DNA of 64,000 nucleotides from NAT127 sp034717695 (GTDB lineage: Bacteria; Pseudomonadota; Gammaproteobacteria; Pseudomonadales; Porticoccaceae), in assembly GCA_034717695.1 (NCBI GenBank), contig JAYELS010000080.1:1-64000 (forward strand), in the 5' to 3' direction. Of this stretch, positions 26,440 through 35,969 are shown one piece after another. The position numbers were made by a program, and so were the translations under genes. The notes below the pieces were generated by a model. It had not been told where the DNA came from. It saw nothing but the letters and a program-made list of their open reading frames with translations, and did no database searches. The first letter of the stretch is position 1; every line of letters starts with the position of its first letter.

Positions 26440-29400
26440 ATGCGTCTCAAGAGCATCAAGCTGGCGGGGTTCAAGTCCTTCGTGGACCCGACCACGGTAC
26501 ATTTCCCCAGCAATCTGTGCGCGGTTGTGGGCCCCAACGGGTGCGGCAAATCCAACGTCATCGACGCCGTGCGCTGGGTGATGGGCGAAAGCTCCGCCAA
26601 GCACCTGCGGGGCGAATCGATGACCGACGTCATCTTCAACGGCTCCGGCGGCCGCAAACCGGTGGGCCAGGCCTCCATCGAGCTCATCTTCGACAACAGC
26701 GACGGCACCCTCGGCGGCGAGTACGCCAGCTACGCCGAGATCTCCATCCGCCGCAAGGTCACCCGAGACGGCCAGTCCAGCTACTACCTCAACGGCAACA
26801 AGTGCCGGCGCCGGGACATCACCGACATCTTCCTCGGCACCGGCCTTGGGCCCCGCAGCTACGCCATCATCGAGCAGGGCATGATCTCCAACCTGATCGA
26901 GGCCCGCCCGGAGGACCTGCGGGTGTTCATCGAGGAGGCCGCCGGCATTTCCAAGTACAAGGAGCGCCGCCGCGACACCGAGAACCGCATGCGCCGCACC
27001 CAGGAGAACCTCGAGCGCCTCACCGACATCCGCGACGAGCTGGGGCGCCAGCTCCAGCGCCTCGAGCGCCAGGCCCAGGCCGCCGAAAAGTACGCCGAAT
27101 TCAAGAAGGAGGAGCGCCAGGCCAAGGCCCAGCTCCAGGCCCTGCGCTGGCGCCAGCTCAACGCCGAGCTGCAGAGCCGCCAGACCCTGATCACCCGCCA
27201 GGAGCTGGACGTCGAGGCCCTGGTCACCGAGCGCAGCGGCTGCGACAACACCCTGGAAAAACTCCGCGCCCGCTACACCGACGAGAGCGACGGCTTCAAC
27301 GCCACCCAGGGGGAGTTCTACGCCATCGGCGCCGAGGTGGCGCGCACCGAGCAGTCCATCGAGCATGTGCGCCAGCGCGCCCGGGAGCTGCGCCAGGACA
27401 TCGAACAGACCGAGCGCAATCACGCCGAGGCCGAGCAGCACCTGCGGGGCGACCGCGCCCGGGCCGAGGGCTGGCGGGCGGAGCTCGCCGAGATCGTGCC
27501 CGCCCTCGACGCCCTGCGGGCCGAGGAGGAGGAGGCCGCCGCCCTGTTGCAGGCCGCCGAGGAAGACATGAACCTCTGGCAGTCCCGCTGGGATGAATTC
27601 AACCAGCGGGCCGCCGCGCCCCGCCAGAAGGCGGAGGTGGAGCAATCCCGCATCCAGCACCTGGAGCAGGTGCTGCGCCGCCTCGGCGAGCGCATCGAGC
27701 GCCTCGAAGGGGAGCGCCGCGAATTCCTTGCCACTGGCCCCGACGACGCCGAGCTCGCCCTCCAGGACGAGCAGCTCGCCGAGATGGAACTGAGCGCCGC
27801 CGACCGGGAGGGCGAGCTCGACGCCGTCACCGCTCGCATCGACCAGACCCGCAAGGCCTACCAGGCCAACGGCGTTGAACTGGGGGCGGCGCGGGAGCGG
27901 ATCCAGGCCCTGAAGGGCCGCCAGGCCTCCCTCGAGGCCCTCCAGCAGGCCGCCCTCGAGGACCACGGCGAGGAGCGGGCCTGGCTCGACGGCCAGAACC
28001 TCGGCGCGGCGCCACGGCTGGCGGAGACCCTCGATGTGGATGCCGGCTGGGAGCTGGCGGTGGAAACCGTCCTCGGCGATCGCCTCCAGGCGGTCTGTGT
28101 CGACGCCCTCGACCCCCTGGTGGCTGCCCTCGATCGCATCGCCAAGGGTGAACTCACCCTGGTGGCAGAGGCCGCCGCGACGCCCACCGGCGCCGGCGGC
28201 AAGTACCTCGCCGAGCGGGTGCGGGGCGGCGCCGCCCTGCCGTTGCTCGCCGGCATCCACGCCGCCGACAGCCTCGATGCCGCCCTCGCCCTGCGCCCCA
28301 CCCTGGCTCCGGGGGAGTCGGTGGTGACCCCCGACGGCGTCTGGATCGGCCCCAACTGGGCTCGGGTGGCGCGGGGCAGGAATGCCGCCGCCGGGGTGCT
28401 CAAGCGCCGCCAGGAACTGGCGGAGCTGGCGGCGGAACTGGACGACTGTCTCGCCCGCGCCACGGAACTGGGGGCCGAACAGGCGGCCCGCGAGGGGGAG
28501 CTCAGCGCCCTGGAGCAGCAGCGGGAGACCCTGTCCCGGGCCATCGCCGAGGGTCAGCGCGCCTACGCCGAACTGCGCGCCCGGGTCAGCGCCAGCCGCA
28601 TGCGCATCGAGCAGTTCGCCGCCCGCCGCGCCCGTGCCGAGGAGGAACTGGCGGAGATCCGTCAGCAACAGCAGCTGGAGCAGGAGAGCCTCGCCGAGGC
28701 ACGCGCCGTGCTCCAGGACGCCCTCGACGCCATGGAGGAGGACACCCAGCAGCGGGAAGCCCTGCTCACCGAGCGAGACCAGGCCCGCAGCCGCCTCGAC
28801 GGCGCCCGCCAGCGGGCGCGCCACGCCCGCGACCGCCTCCATGAGCTGTCGATGCGGGAGCGCTCCGTCAGCACCCAGCTCAACGCCGTGGGGGAGGGGC
28901 TGGAACGCCTCGAGGTCCAGGTGGCGCGGCTCCAGGAGCGCCGCGAGCAACTGCTCGCCGCCGCCAGCAGCGAGGACGACCCCAGCGAGGAACTGGCCCT
29001 CCAGCTGGAGGAGCAGCTGGAAAAGCGCCTCCGGGTGGAAACCCGCCTGGCGGAGGCCCGCCGCCGCCTGGAGGAGGTGGAGCACGGCATGCGGGAGCAG
29101 GAGAAGCGCCGCGGCCAGCTCGAAAGCCTGATCCTCGACAAGCGCACCGAGCTGGAACAGACCCGCCTCCAGACCCAGGAAGTGCGCACCCGCTGCAATA
29201 CCATCGCCGAGCAGGTGGCCGAACAGGGCTACCAGTTGCAGGCCCTCCTGGACGAACTGGGGGAGGACGCCGACCCCCGCCAGTGGGAGGAGGAGCTCGA
29301 ACGCATCGCCGCCCGCATCCAGCGCCTCGGCGCCATCAACCTCGCCGCCATCGAGGAATTCAAGACCGAGTCGGAACGAAAGACCTATCTCGATGCCCAA

Positions 29401-29940
29401 AACAACGAGTTGATGGAGGCCCTGGAAACCCTCGAGAACGCCATCCGCAAGATCGACCGGGAGACCCGCACCCGCTTCAAGGAAACCTTCGACCAGATCA
29501 ACGGGTCCCTCGAGGAGCTGTTTCCCAAGGTATTCGGCGGCGGCCACGCCTACCTCGAACTCACCGGCGACGATCTGCTGGATACCGGCGTCACCATCAT
29601 GGCGCGGCCCCCGGGCAAGAAGAACACCACCATCCACCTGCTCTCCGGTGGCGAGAAGGCCCTCACCGCCATCGCCCTGGTGTTCTCCATCTTCCGCCTG
29701 AACCCGGCGCCGTTCTGCATGCTCGACGAGGTGGACGCCCCCCTCGACGACGCCAACGTGGGGCGCTATGCGCGGATGGTGGAGGAAATGTCCGACCGGG
29801 TGCAGTTCATCTACATCACCCACAACAAGATCGCCATGGAGATGGCCCACCACCTGATGGGGGTGACGATGCACGAGCCGGGGGTGTCGCGCCTGGTGGC
29901 GGTGGATGTGGAGAAGGCCGCGGAGCTCGCCGAGGCCTGA
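26440..29940 (+). CDS. smc: Chromosome partition protein SMC
   Basis: 1166 aa from the ATG at 26440 (MRLKSIKLAGFKSFVDPTTV), the usual start; the frame runs back to 26353 without SMC homology. Walker A GPNGCGKSN (about 32-40), long coiled coils (about 170-500 and 660-1000), a hinge around 520-640, signature LSGGEKALTAIAL, and Walker B CMLDEVDAPLDDANV near the C-terminus. SMC homodimers with ScpAB compact and separate chromosomes. Codon use is very GC-rich, which gives a 1146-codon open frame on the opposite strand; I treat that as an artefact. Confidence 0.97.
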   Translation: MRLKSIKLAGFKSFVDPTTVHFPSNLCAVVGPNGCGKSNVIDAVRWVMGESSAKHLRGESMTDVIFNGSGGRKPVGQASIELIFDNSDGTLGGEYASYAEISIRRKVTRDGQSSYYLNGNKCRRRDITDIFLGTGLGPRSYAIIEQGMISNLIEARPEDLRVFIEEAAGISKYKERRRDTENRMRRTQENLERLTDIRDELGRQLQRLERQAQAAEKYAEFKKEERQAKAQLQALRWRQLNAELQSRQTLITRQELDVEALVTERSGCDNTLEKLRARYTDESDGFNATQGEFYAIGAEVARTEQSIEHVRQRARELRQDIEQTERNHAEAEQHLRGDRARAEGWRAELAEIVPALDALRAEEEEAAALLQAAEEDMNLWQSRWDEFNQRAAAPRQKAEVEQSRIQHLEQVLRRLGERIERLEGERREFLATGPDDAELALQDEQLAEMELSAADREGELDAVTARIDQTRKAYQANGVELGAARERIQALKGRQASLEALQQAALEDHGEERAWLDGQNLGAAPRLAETLDVDAGWELAVETVLGDRLQAVCVDALDPLVAALDRIAKGELTLVAEAAATPTGAGGKYLAERVRGGAALPLLAGIHAADSLDAALALRPTLAPGESVVTPDGVWIGPNWARVARGRNAAAGVLKRRQELAELAAELDDCLARATELGAEQAAREGELSALEQQRETLSRAIAEGQRAYAELRARVSASRMRIEQFAARRARAEEELAEIRQQQQLEQESLAEARAVLQDALDAMEEDTQQREALLTERDQARSRLDGARQRARHARDRLHELSMRERSVSTQLNAVGEGLERLEVQVARLQERREQLLAAASSEDDPSEELALQLEEQLEKRLRVETRLAEARRRLEEVEHGMREQEKRRGQLESLILDKRTELEQTRLQTQEVRTRCNTIAEQVAEQGYQLQALLDELGEDADPRQWEEELERIAARIQRLGAINLAAIEEFKTESERKTYLDAQNNELMEALETLENAIRKIDRETRTRFKETFDQINGSLEELFPKVFGGGHAYLELTGDDLLDTGVTIMARPPGKKNTTIHLLSGGEKALTAIALVFSIFRLNPAPFCMLDEVDAPLDDANVGRYARMVEEMSDRVQFIYITHNKIAMEMAHHLMGVTMHEPGVSRLVAVDVEKAAELAEA

Positions 29941-30116
29941 GGGCTTCAGGGTTGATTTAATTCTTTACGATGTTTTAATAATCGCTTGGTTTGCCAAGAA
30001 AAGTGGTTCACTGACAACGCCGGTTGCGTCGCCGACAGCCCAGGACGCCGGCATCGGGACCCGACCGTGGCCGAGGCCGGACACCAAGCCAACCGCACAC
30101 AGAGACAGAGGAATTC
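29941..30116 (+). other. AT-rich smc-zipA spacer with candidate promoter
   Basis: Much less GC than its neighbours. TTGATT (29952-29957), 18 nt and TAATAA (29976-29981) could be a sigma-70 promoter for zipA. A small CTTGG/CCAAG hairpin lies at 29985-29998. No gene is seen. Confidence 0.45.
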
Positions 30117-31082
30117 ATGGATTTTGGCGCACGGGAAATTCTGATCGTACTGGGCATCCTGGTGATCCTGGCCATCCTGCTGGATGGCGTCCGGCGCGTG
30201 AACCGCGCCCGCCATGGCCAGCTGCGCAGTGCCGGCCGGCGCCCCAGCAAGAACGCCATCTTCGACGATGACGACGACTACCCCGCGGAGCTGCCGAGCC
30301 GCGGCGCCCGGGTGGTGGAAGTGCGCGACGAGGAGAGCGCCGAGAAACTGAGCGAAAAGATCCGCCGCGAGAGCGAGTATGTGCGCGGCAAACTCACCGA
30401 TACCTTCGCCCGCAGCCGTGGGGAGCAGCCCCAACCCCGGGCGCCGGACCATGACCCTGCCATCTTCGACGAGACCCCGGCCCGCGCCGAGCCCCGGATC
30501 CCCGACCCCGAACCCGCACCCGCGCCAACCCCCGTCACCGCCGCCGGCGACGACAGGTTCGCCGACGAGCCGGACCGCATCGAGCCGGAGATCGGCCTCG
30601 ACGGCGGCCGCGGCGAGAGCCGCCGACCCAATCCCCGGGGCGGGGTCTCGGAGCAGGACATCGTCATCCTCCACCTGATGGCCCACAAGGGACAGTTCTT
30701 CGAGGGCGAGCGCCTGCTGGAGCAACTGCTCGAACACGGCCTGCGCTACGGCTCCATGAAGATCTTCCACCGCCACGAGCACAAGGACGGTTCCGGTCCC
30801 GTCCATTTCAGCGTCGCCAATTCGGTGAACCCGGGGGTGTTCGATCTCAACCTGATGGACCAGTTCAGCACCCCCGGGGTGACCTTCATCATGCCCCTGG
30901 ACGGCCTCGACAAACCCCTTGAATCCTTCGAGACCCTGATCACCACCGCCGCCAGCATGGCCAGGAAGCTCGACGGCGAACTGAAGGACGAGACCCGCAG
31001 CGCCCTCACCAAGCAGACCATCGAGCACTACCGGCAGCGCATCATCGACTTCACCCGCCGCTCCTTCACCCTCACCAACTAG
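30117..31082 (+). CDS. zipA: Cell division protein ZipA
   Basis: 321 aa from the ATG at 30117, after AGAGG. N-terminal membrane helix (about 6-24; EILIVLGILVILAILLDGVRR), then a charged and Pro-rich unstructured linker (about 40-180). The C-terminal FtsZ-binding domain (about 185-320; VILHLMAHKGQFFEGERLLE, PGVFDLNLMDQFSTPGVTFIM) follows. ZipA tethers the FtsZ ring to the inner membrane. The order smc-zipA-ligA is conserved in Pseudomonas relatives. Confidence 0.95.
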   Translation: MDFGAREILIVLGILVILAILLDGVRRVNRARHGQLRSAGRRPSKNAIFDDDDDYPAELPSRGARVVEVRDEESAEKLSEKIRRESEYVRGKLTDTFARSRGEQPQPRAPDHDPAIFDETPARAEPRIPDPEPAPAPTPVTAAGDDRFADEPDRIEPEIGLDGGRGESRRPNPRGGVSEQDIVILHLMAHKGQFFEGERLLEQLLEHGLRYGSMKIFHRHEHKDGSGPVHFSVANSVNPGVFDLNLMDQFSTPGVTFIMPLDGLDKPLESFETLITTAASMARKLDGELKDETRSALTKQTIEHYRQRIIDFTRRSFTLTN

Positions 31083-31099
31083 ACCCGGGGTGACCGCCG

Positions 31100-33130
31100 G
31101 TGTCCAGCGACGAAACCGCTATCCAGGCTGACATGGCGCGCCTCGCCGCCGCCCTCCACCACCACAATTACCGCTACTACGCCCTCGACGACCCGGAGAT
31201 CACCGATCAGGAATACGATCGCCTGCTGCGCCAGCTGCAGGACCTGGAGGCCCGCTACCCCGATTTGACATCCCCGGATTCCCCCACCCGGCGGGTGGGG
31301 GTGGCGCCGCTTCCGGCCTTTGCCGAGGTGGAGCATCTGCAACCCATGCTGTCCCTCGACAACGCCTTCAGCGATGCCGAGGTGGCGGAGTTCGACCGCC
31401 GCGCCCGGGACCGCCTCAACTGGCAGGGCCCCCTGGCCTATGTGTGCGAGCCCAAGCTCGATGGCGTCGCCGTGAGCCTGCTCTACCGGGACGGGGTGCT
31501 CACCCGGGGCGCCACCCGGGGCGACGGCCGTCGCGGCGAGGACATCACCGCCAATGTGCGCACCATCCGCGCCATTCCCCTGCGCCTGCGGGGCGAGGAG
31601 TGGCCGCCGGTGCTGGAGGTGCGGGGCGAGATCTACCTGTCCCGCAGCGGCTTCGAGGCCCTGAACGCCGCGGCCCGGGACGCCGGGGACAAGACCTTCG
31701 TCAATCCCCGCAACGCCGCCGCCGGCAGCCTGCGGCAGCTGGATTCCCGCATCACCGCCACCCGGCCCCTCGCGCTGTTTGCCTACGGCGTGGGCCACAG
31801 CGAGGGCTGGCAACCGCCGGGCCAGCACCACGGCATGTTGCTGCAGTTGCGGGAATGGGGGTTTCCCGTCAGCCCCCTGGTGGAGGTGGCGGCGGATCTC
31901 GATGGCTGCTTCGCCTACTACCGGCGCCTCGCCGAACGCCGCGACAGCCTCGACTACGATATCGACGGCATCGTCTACAAGGTCAACGACCTGGAACTGC
32001 AAAAGCGCCTCGGCTTCGTCGCCCGCGCCCCGCGCTGGGCGGTGGCCCGCAAGTTCCCGGCCCAGGAGATGGCCACCCGGCTGTTGGAGGTGGAGTTCCA
32101 GGTGGGCCGCACCGGGGCCATAACCCCGGTGGCGCGCCTCGATCCCGTGTTCGTCGGCGGCGTGACCGTCAGCAACGCCACCCTCCACAACCGCGATGAG
32201 ATCGAGCGCCTCAAGGTGCGCATCGGCGATACGGTGATCGTGCGCCGCGCCGGGGATGTGATTCCCCAGATCGTCAAGGTGATCGAGGCCGAGCGCCCCG
32301 CCGACGCCCGCGCCATCGTCTTTCCCGACCACTGCCCGGTGTGCGGCTCGCCGGTGGAGGCGGCGGAGGGGGAGGCGGTGCTGCGCTGCGGCGGCGGCCT
32401 GGTGTGCCCGGCCCAGCGCAAGCAGGCCCTGGTGCACTTCGCCTCCCGCAAGGCCATGGACATCGACGGCCTCGGCGACAAGCTGGTGGAGCAGCTGGTG
32501 GACCGGGACCTGGTGCGCTCGGTGGTGGATCTGTACCGCCTCGACCGGGAGACCCTGGCGGGGCTCGAGCGCATGGCGGACAAATCCGCCGACAACCTGG
32601 TGCGGGCCATCGCCGCGTCCCGGGAGACCACCCTGGCCCGCTTTCTCTACGCCCTCGGCATCCGCGAGGTGGGGGAGGCCACCGCCGAGGCCCTGGCCCG
32701 CCATTTTCGCGGTGTCGAGCCACTGGTGGCGGCCAGCGTCGAGGAACTCCAGGAGGTGGATGACGTGGGGCCGGTGGTGGCGCGCCATGTCCGGGAGTTC
32801 TTCGCCAATGCCGACAACCTGGCGGTGGTGCGCGGGTTGATGGCGGCCGGGGTCCACTGGCCGGACCCGGCGCCCCCCGCCGGGGAGCAGCCCCTCGCCG
32901 GCCAGGTGTGGGTGCTCACCGGCACCCTGGAGGCGATGAGCCGCGCCGAGGCCAAGGACAAGCTCCAGCACCTCGGCGCCAAGGTGGCGGGCTCCGTGTC
33001 CGCCAAGACCCAGTGCGTGGTGGCGGGCCCCGGCGCGGGTTCCAAGCTCGGCAAGGCCGCCGAGCTCGGCATCGCGGTGATCGACGAGGCGGCGCTGCTC
33101 GCCCTCTTTCGTACCCATCAACTGCTCTGA
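31100..33130 (+). CDS. ligA: NAD-dependent DNA ligase LigA
   Basis: 676 aa from the GTG at 31100 with weak GGGG upstream; an ATG at 31133 is possible. Adenylation domain with catalytic lysine in CEPKLDGVAVSLLYRDG (about residue 117), OB fold with LEVEFQVGRTGAITPVA, zinc finger cysteines in CPVCGSP...LRCGGGLVCPAQ (about 410-435), helix-hairpin-helix repeats (about 450-590), and a BRCT domain (about 595-676; GQVWVLTGTLEAMSRAEAKDKL). It joins Okazaki fragments using NAD+. Confidence 0.97.
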   Translation: MSSDETAIQADMARLAAALHHHNYRYYALDDPEITDQEYDRLLRQLQDLEARYPDLTSPDSPTRRVGVAPLPAFAEVEHLQPMLSLDNAFSDAEVAEFDRRARDRLNWQGPLAYVCEPKLDGVAVSLLYRDGVLTRGATRGDGRRGEDITANVRTIRAIPLRLRGEEWPPVLEVRGEIYLSRSGFEALNAAARDAGDKTFVNPRNAAAGSLRQLDSRITATRPLALFAYGVGHSEGWQPPGQHHGMLLQLREWGFPVSPLVEVAADLDGCFAYYRRLAERRDSLDYDIDGIVYKVNDLELQKRLGFVARAPRWAVARKFPAQEMATRLLEVEFQVGRTGAITPVARLDPVFVGGVTVSNATLHNRDEIERLKVRIGDTVIVRRAGDVIPQIVKVIEAERPADARAIVFPDHCPVCGSPVEAAEGEAVLRCGGGLVCPAQRKQALVHFASRKAMDIDGLGDKLVEQLVDRDLVRSVVDLYRLDRETLAGLERMADKSADNLVRAIAASRETTLARFLYALGIREVGEATAEALARHFRGVEPLVAASVEELQEVDDVGPVVARHVREFFANADNLAVVRGLMAAGVHWPDPAPPAGEQPLAGQVWVLTGTLEAMSRAEAKDKLQHLGAKVAGSVSAKTQCVVAGPGAGSKLGKAAELGIAVIDEAALLALFRTHQLL

Positions 33131-33143
33131 GCCGGACGACACC

Positions 33144-33368
33144 GTGAAACGCACCCGCACCCGCAACCGCCGCGCCATCTGGAGTTTCGCCATCGTCATG
33201 GCGGCGGCCCTGGCCTTCGTGGTCGGCGCCGTGAAGATCTGGGGCGTTCCCGCCGACAAGGTCACCTCGGCGCTGCTCGGCGCCGTGCTGATGGTCGCCG
33301 GGCTCGCCCTGCTGGCGCTGATCGCCGTGGCGGCGGTGAAATGGCTCAAGCGCCTGTTGGGGCGCTGA
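33144..33368 (+). CDS. Small two-segment membrane protein
   Basis: 74 aa from a GTG at 33144, 13 nt after ligA. A basic N-terminus (KRTRTRNRR) is followed by two hydrophobic segments (about 13-31 and 43-64) and a basic end (KWLKRLLGR). I do not recognise the family; similar small unknown proteins often follow ligA in gammaproteobacteria. Probably cotranscribed with ligA. Confidence 0.65.
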   Translation: MKRTRTRNRRAIWSFAIVMAAALAFVVGAVKIWGVPADKVTSALLGAVLMVAGLALLALIAVAAVKWLKRLLGR

Positions 33369-33372
33369 CCGG

Positions 33373-34617
33373 GTGGCGGTGACGCCAGCCCCGGGGGCCG
33401 CCCGCTTCCCCCTCTACCTCGGCGCGGTGGGCGCCCACTCCATGGCCATGGGGCTGCAGACGGTGCTCTTTCCCTGGCTGGTGGTGGGCATCCTCGGCGC
33501 CGATGCCCACGGCCTCGGCCTTGCCCAGATGGCCATCATGGTGCCCAACCTGCTGTTCATCCTGGTGGGTGGCGCGCTGTCCGATCACCGCCACCTGGGC
33601 ACCCACCTGGGGCGTCTCTACCTGCTCTACGCCCTGCCCATCGGGCTGATCCTCGCCGCCGCCCTCGGCGATCTGCTCAGCTACTGGCAGGCGTTGGTGT
33701 ACGGGGTGTTCTTCGGAGTGATCACCGCCTTCATCCAGCCGGCCCGGGAGAGCCTGCTGCCCCAGCTCACCGATCAGGCGCTGCAAAGGGCGGTGGCCCA
33801 GAGCGCCCTGGTGCAGTTCGGCGCCCAGTCCCTCGGCATCGCCGCCGCCGGTCAGCTGGAGCGCATCGGCCTGCCCCTGTTGCTGGCGGGGCAGATCGCC
33901 CTGTTCATCGCCGCCTCCCTGCTGGTCCGCCGCAGCCAGCCGAAGGGGGAGGGCATCACCCCCGCCAGCAAGCCCCTTAGGGATGTGCGCATCCTCGACG
34001 GCGTGGGCCTGGTGCTGCGCCACCCGCGCCTGTTGCCGCTGATGGTGCTGGTGGGGGCCACGGGCTTTCTCGGCATCGGCGCCTACTATGTGGCGATGCC
34101 CATCGTCGCCCGCCAGATGTACGGCCAGGGGGCGGGGTTTTTCTCCGCCATGCAGCTGTGTTTCGTGGTGGGGGTGTTGCTCGCCAACCTGATTTTCGTG
34201 CGCTGGGTCGGCAGCCTCGCCCGGCCGGGGCGGTGGATGATCCTCAGCCTCCTGGCGCGGGGGCTGCTGATCTCGCTGCTGGCCCTGAAGGTGCCGCCCT
34301 GGCTGTTGTTCCCACTGCTGGTGGTGTGGGGGATGCTGTCGGGGATGTCCATGACCCTGGGCCGCGCCATGACCCACGAGGAGGCCCCGGAGGCCCTGCG
34401 CTCCCGGGTGGTGTCGGTGTATCAGCTCTGTCTGTTCGGCGCCGCGCCCCTCGGCGCCTGGCTGACGGGCTACAGCCTGGAGGCGGCGGGTATCCCCGCC
34501 ACCCTGGTGATGCTCGGGGTGCTGACCTTCTCCGTCACCGCCGCATGCCTGCTGTTCACGGGCCTTTGGCGACAACGTCGCGAAACGCCAGCAGCGCCGC
34601 GGTCACCGCCACGTTGA
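33373..34617 (+). CDS. MFS transporter (MFS_3/EntS-like)
   Basis: 414 aa from a GTG at 33373, 4 nt after the small membrane gene. About 12 membrane segments with the MFS motif A-like loop between TM2 and TM3 (GGALSDHRHLGTHLGRLYLL). ITAFIQPARESLLPQLT resembles the MFS_3 (EntS/macrolide-efflux-like) subfamily; the substrate is unknown. Its 3' end overlaps the convergent trmH-type gene by 62 nt, so its last 20 codons are also antisense to that gene. Confidence 0.85.
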   Translation: MAVTPAPGAARFPLYLGAVGAHSMAMGLQTVLFPWLVVGILGADAHGLGLAQMAIMVPNLLFILVGGALSDHRHLGTHLGRLYLLYALPIGLILAAALGDLLSYWQALVYGVFFGVITAFIQPARESLLPQLTDQALQRAVAQSALVQFGAQSLGIAAAGQLERIGLPLLLAGQIALFIAASLLVRRSQPKGEGITPASKPLRDVRILDGVGLVLRHPRLLPLMVLVGATGFLGIGAYYVAMPIVARQMYGQGAGFFSAMQLCFVVGVLLANLIFVRWVGSLARPGRWMILSLLARGLLISLLALKVPPWLLFPLLVVWGMLSGMSMTLGRAMTHEEAPEALRSRVVSVYQLCLFGAAPLGAWLTGYSLEAAGIPATLVMLGVLTFSVTAACLLFTGLWRQRRETPAAPRSPPR

Positions 34618-35347
34618 GGGATTCGACACCGTTGGCCATAGGAATCCTCACCCGGCTGTCGGCCATGGCCATCACCCTGTCCGACACCCCGTCGGTCTCG
34701 TTGCCGAGCACGTAGACCACCGACCCCGTCGGGCGAAAATCCCCGAGATCCTGGCTCGCGCCGCCGCTCAGCACGCACACCGCGCTGCCCGCCCCGCGGA
34801 AGTCCGCGAGGGCGGTGTCGAGGTTGTCGCAGCGCAGGATGGGGCAGCGGAACAGGGTGCCGGCGCTGGCCTTGATCACCAGCGGCGAGAGGGGCGCGCA
34901 GCCCTTGCTGGGCAGCAGGATGCCGGCGCTGGGGCTCGCCGCCACGGAGCGGATGATCATGCCGAGGTTCTGGGGGTTGGTGATGCGATCGAGGGCGATC
35001 AGCTCGAAGACCTGGCCGGGGGCCTGCTCCGCGAGAAAGTCCCTGTAGTGGCGGTAGCGGGGGCAGGCCAGGTCGGCGGCCACTCCCTGGTCCTGGTTGC
35101 GGTTCTTGGAGATCCGCGACAGGCTGTCGCGGCTGTGGCGGATGATCTCCACGCCCCGCTGGCTGGCCAGTCGCTCGATATCCCGGACGATGCCGCCCTC
35201 GGTGTTGGAGGTGGCGAGGTGGAGGCGGTACACCGGGACCTCGGCATCCTCCAGGGCCTCCAGCACGGGCTTGCGGCCGTAGACGGTGAGCAGGCTGGAA
35301 AAGAAGCGCTTTCTGGCCAGGTATTCGGGGCTGTCGGTGGTACTCAT
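34556..35347 (-). CDS. TrmH/SpoU-family RNA methyltransferase
   Basis: 263 aa. Knotted SPOUT methyltransferase. Motif 1 NPQNLGMIIRSVAA (about 130), motif 2 VVYVLGNETDGVSDRVM, and motif 3 IPMANGVESLNVAVTAALLAF (about 230-250) are all present. An N-terminal substrate-binding domain like RlmB/TrmH (VYGRKPVLEALEDAEVPVYRLHL) suggests 2'-O-methylation of rRNA or tRNA; which nucleotide cannot be told. It starts directly where gcvR-like ends (0 nt gap), so they are coexpressed. Confidence 0.9.
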   Translation of the reverse strand: MSTTDSPEYLARKRFFSSLLTVYGRKPVLEALEDAEVPVYRLHLATSNTEGGIVRDIERLASQRGVEIIRHSRDSLSRISKNRNQDQGVAADLACPRYRHYRDFLAEQAPGQVFELIALDRITNPQNLGMIIRSVAASPSAGILLPSKGCAPLSPLVIKASAGTLFRCPILRCDNLDTALADFRGAGSAVCVLSGGASQDLGDFRPTGSVVYVLGNETDGVSDRVMAMADSRVRIPMANGVESLNVAVTAALLAFRDVVAKGP

Positions 35348-35869
35348 TCAGCCGTCCAGGTCCTCGATTTCCACCATGATGTCGTCGGACAGCTCCTCCA
35401 GGGCGACGCGCAGATCCTCGCGGCCGAGGCCCGTCGGCAGCACGATCTCGGCACTGGCGTGGAACAGCAGTTCGCCGCTCATGGGGGCGTTCTCGGTGCT
35501 GGTGTGGAGTTCGTCGAGGTTGACCTCGCGGCGCGCCAGCACCCGGCTGATCTCGCCGATGATGCCGCGCCGGTCATTGGCCACCAGGGACAGCAGGAGG
35601 CGCTGGCCGGGCAGCCGGGTTTGCGGGGCGCCGGCCTGGTCGAGGGTGGCGCGGATGCCCCTGTCGGCGAGGGCGGCGAGGGCGGCCCTGAGGGCGTCCT
35701 CCCGCTCCCGGGCGACTTCCACCAGGAGGATGCCGGCGAACTGGCCGCCGAGCCGGGACAGGGATGATTCCAGCCAGTTGCCCTCGCAGCGGCCGATGAC
35801 ATCCGCCACCTGCTCGACGATGCCGGGGCGGTCGGTGGCGATCAGGGTGATGACCAGTTGAGTGCTCAT
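35348..35869 (-). CDS. GcvR-like tandem ACT-domain protein
   Basis: 173 aa. Two ACT domains: LVITLIATDRPGIVEQVADVI (about 5-80) and LLLSLVANDRRGIIGEISRVL (about 92-170). GcvR binds GcvA and glycine to repress the glycine-cleavage operon in E. coli, but many GcvR-like proteins have unknown partners; no GcvA is in this window. gcvP lies 23 kb away. It diverges from an exported methyltransferase-fold gene with 100 nt between them. Confidence 0.82.
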   Translation of the reverse strand: MSTQLVITLIATDRPGIVEQVADVIGRCEGNWLESSLSRLGGQFAGILLVEVAREREDALRAALAALADRGIRATLDQAGAPQTRLPGQRLLLSLVANDRRGIIGEISRVLARREVNLDELHTSTENAPMSGELLFHASAEIVLPTGLGREDLRVALEELSDDIMVEIEDLDG

Positions 35870-35969
35870 GGTGGGTCCGTTTCGCGTGTGGGTGAAAAGG
35901 GTTAGGCCCCGTGGATGGGTGTGGCATTATGACCCACTCACGAACCAATGGCAGCAGGCAGGAGGTGTT

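Noticed and set aside
26434..29874. 1146-codon open frame on the minus strand opposite smc
   Set aside because: High GC with G/C-rich third codon positions gives long open frames opposite real genes. The translation is low in complexity and resembles no family.
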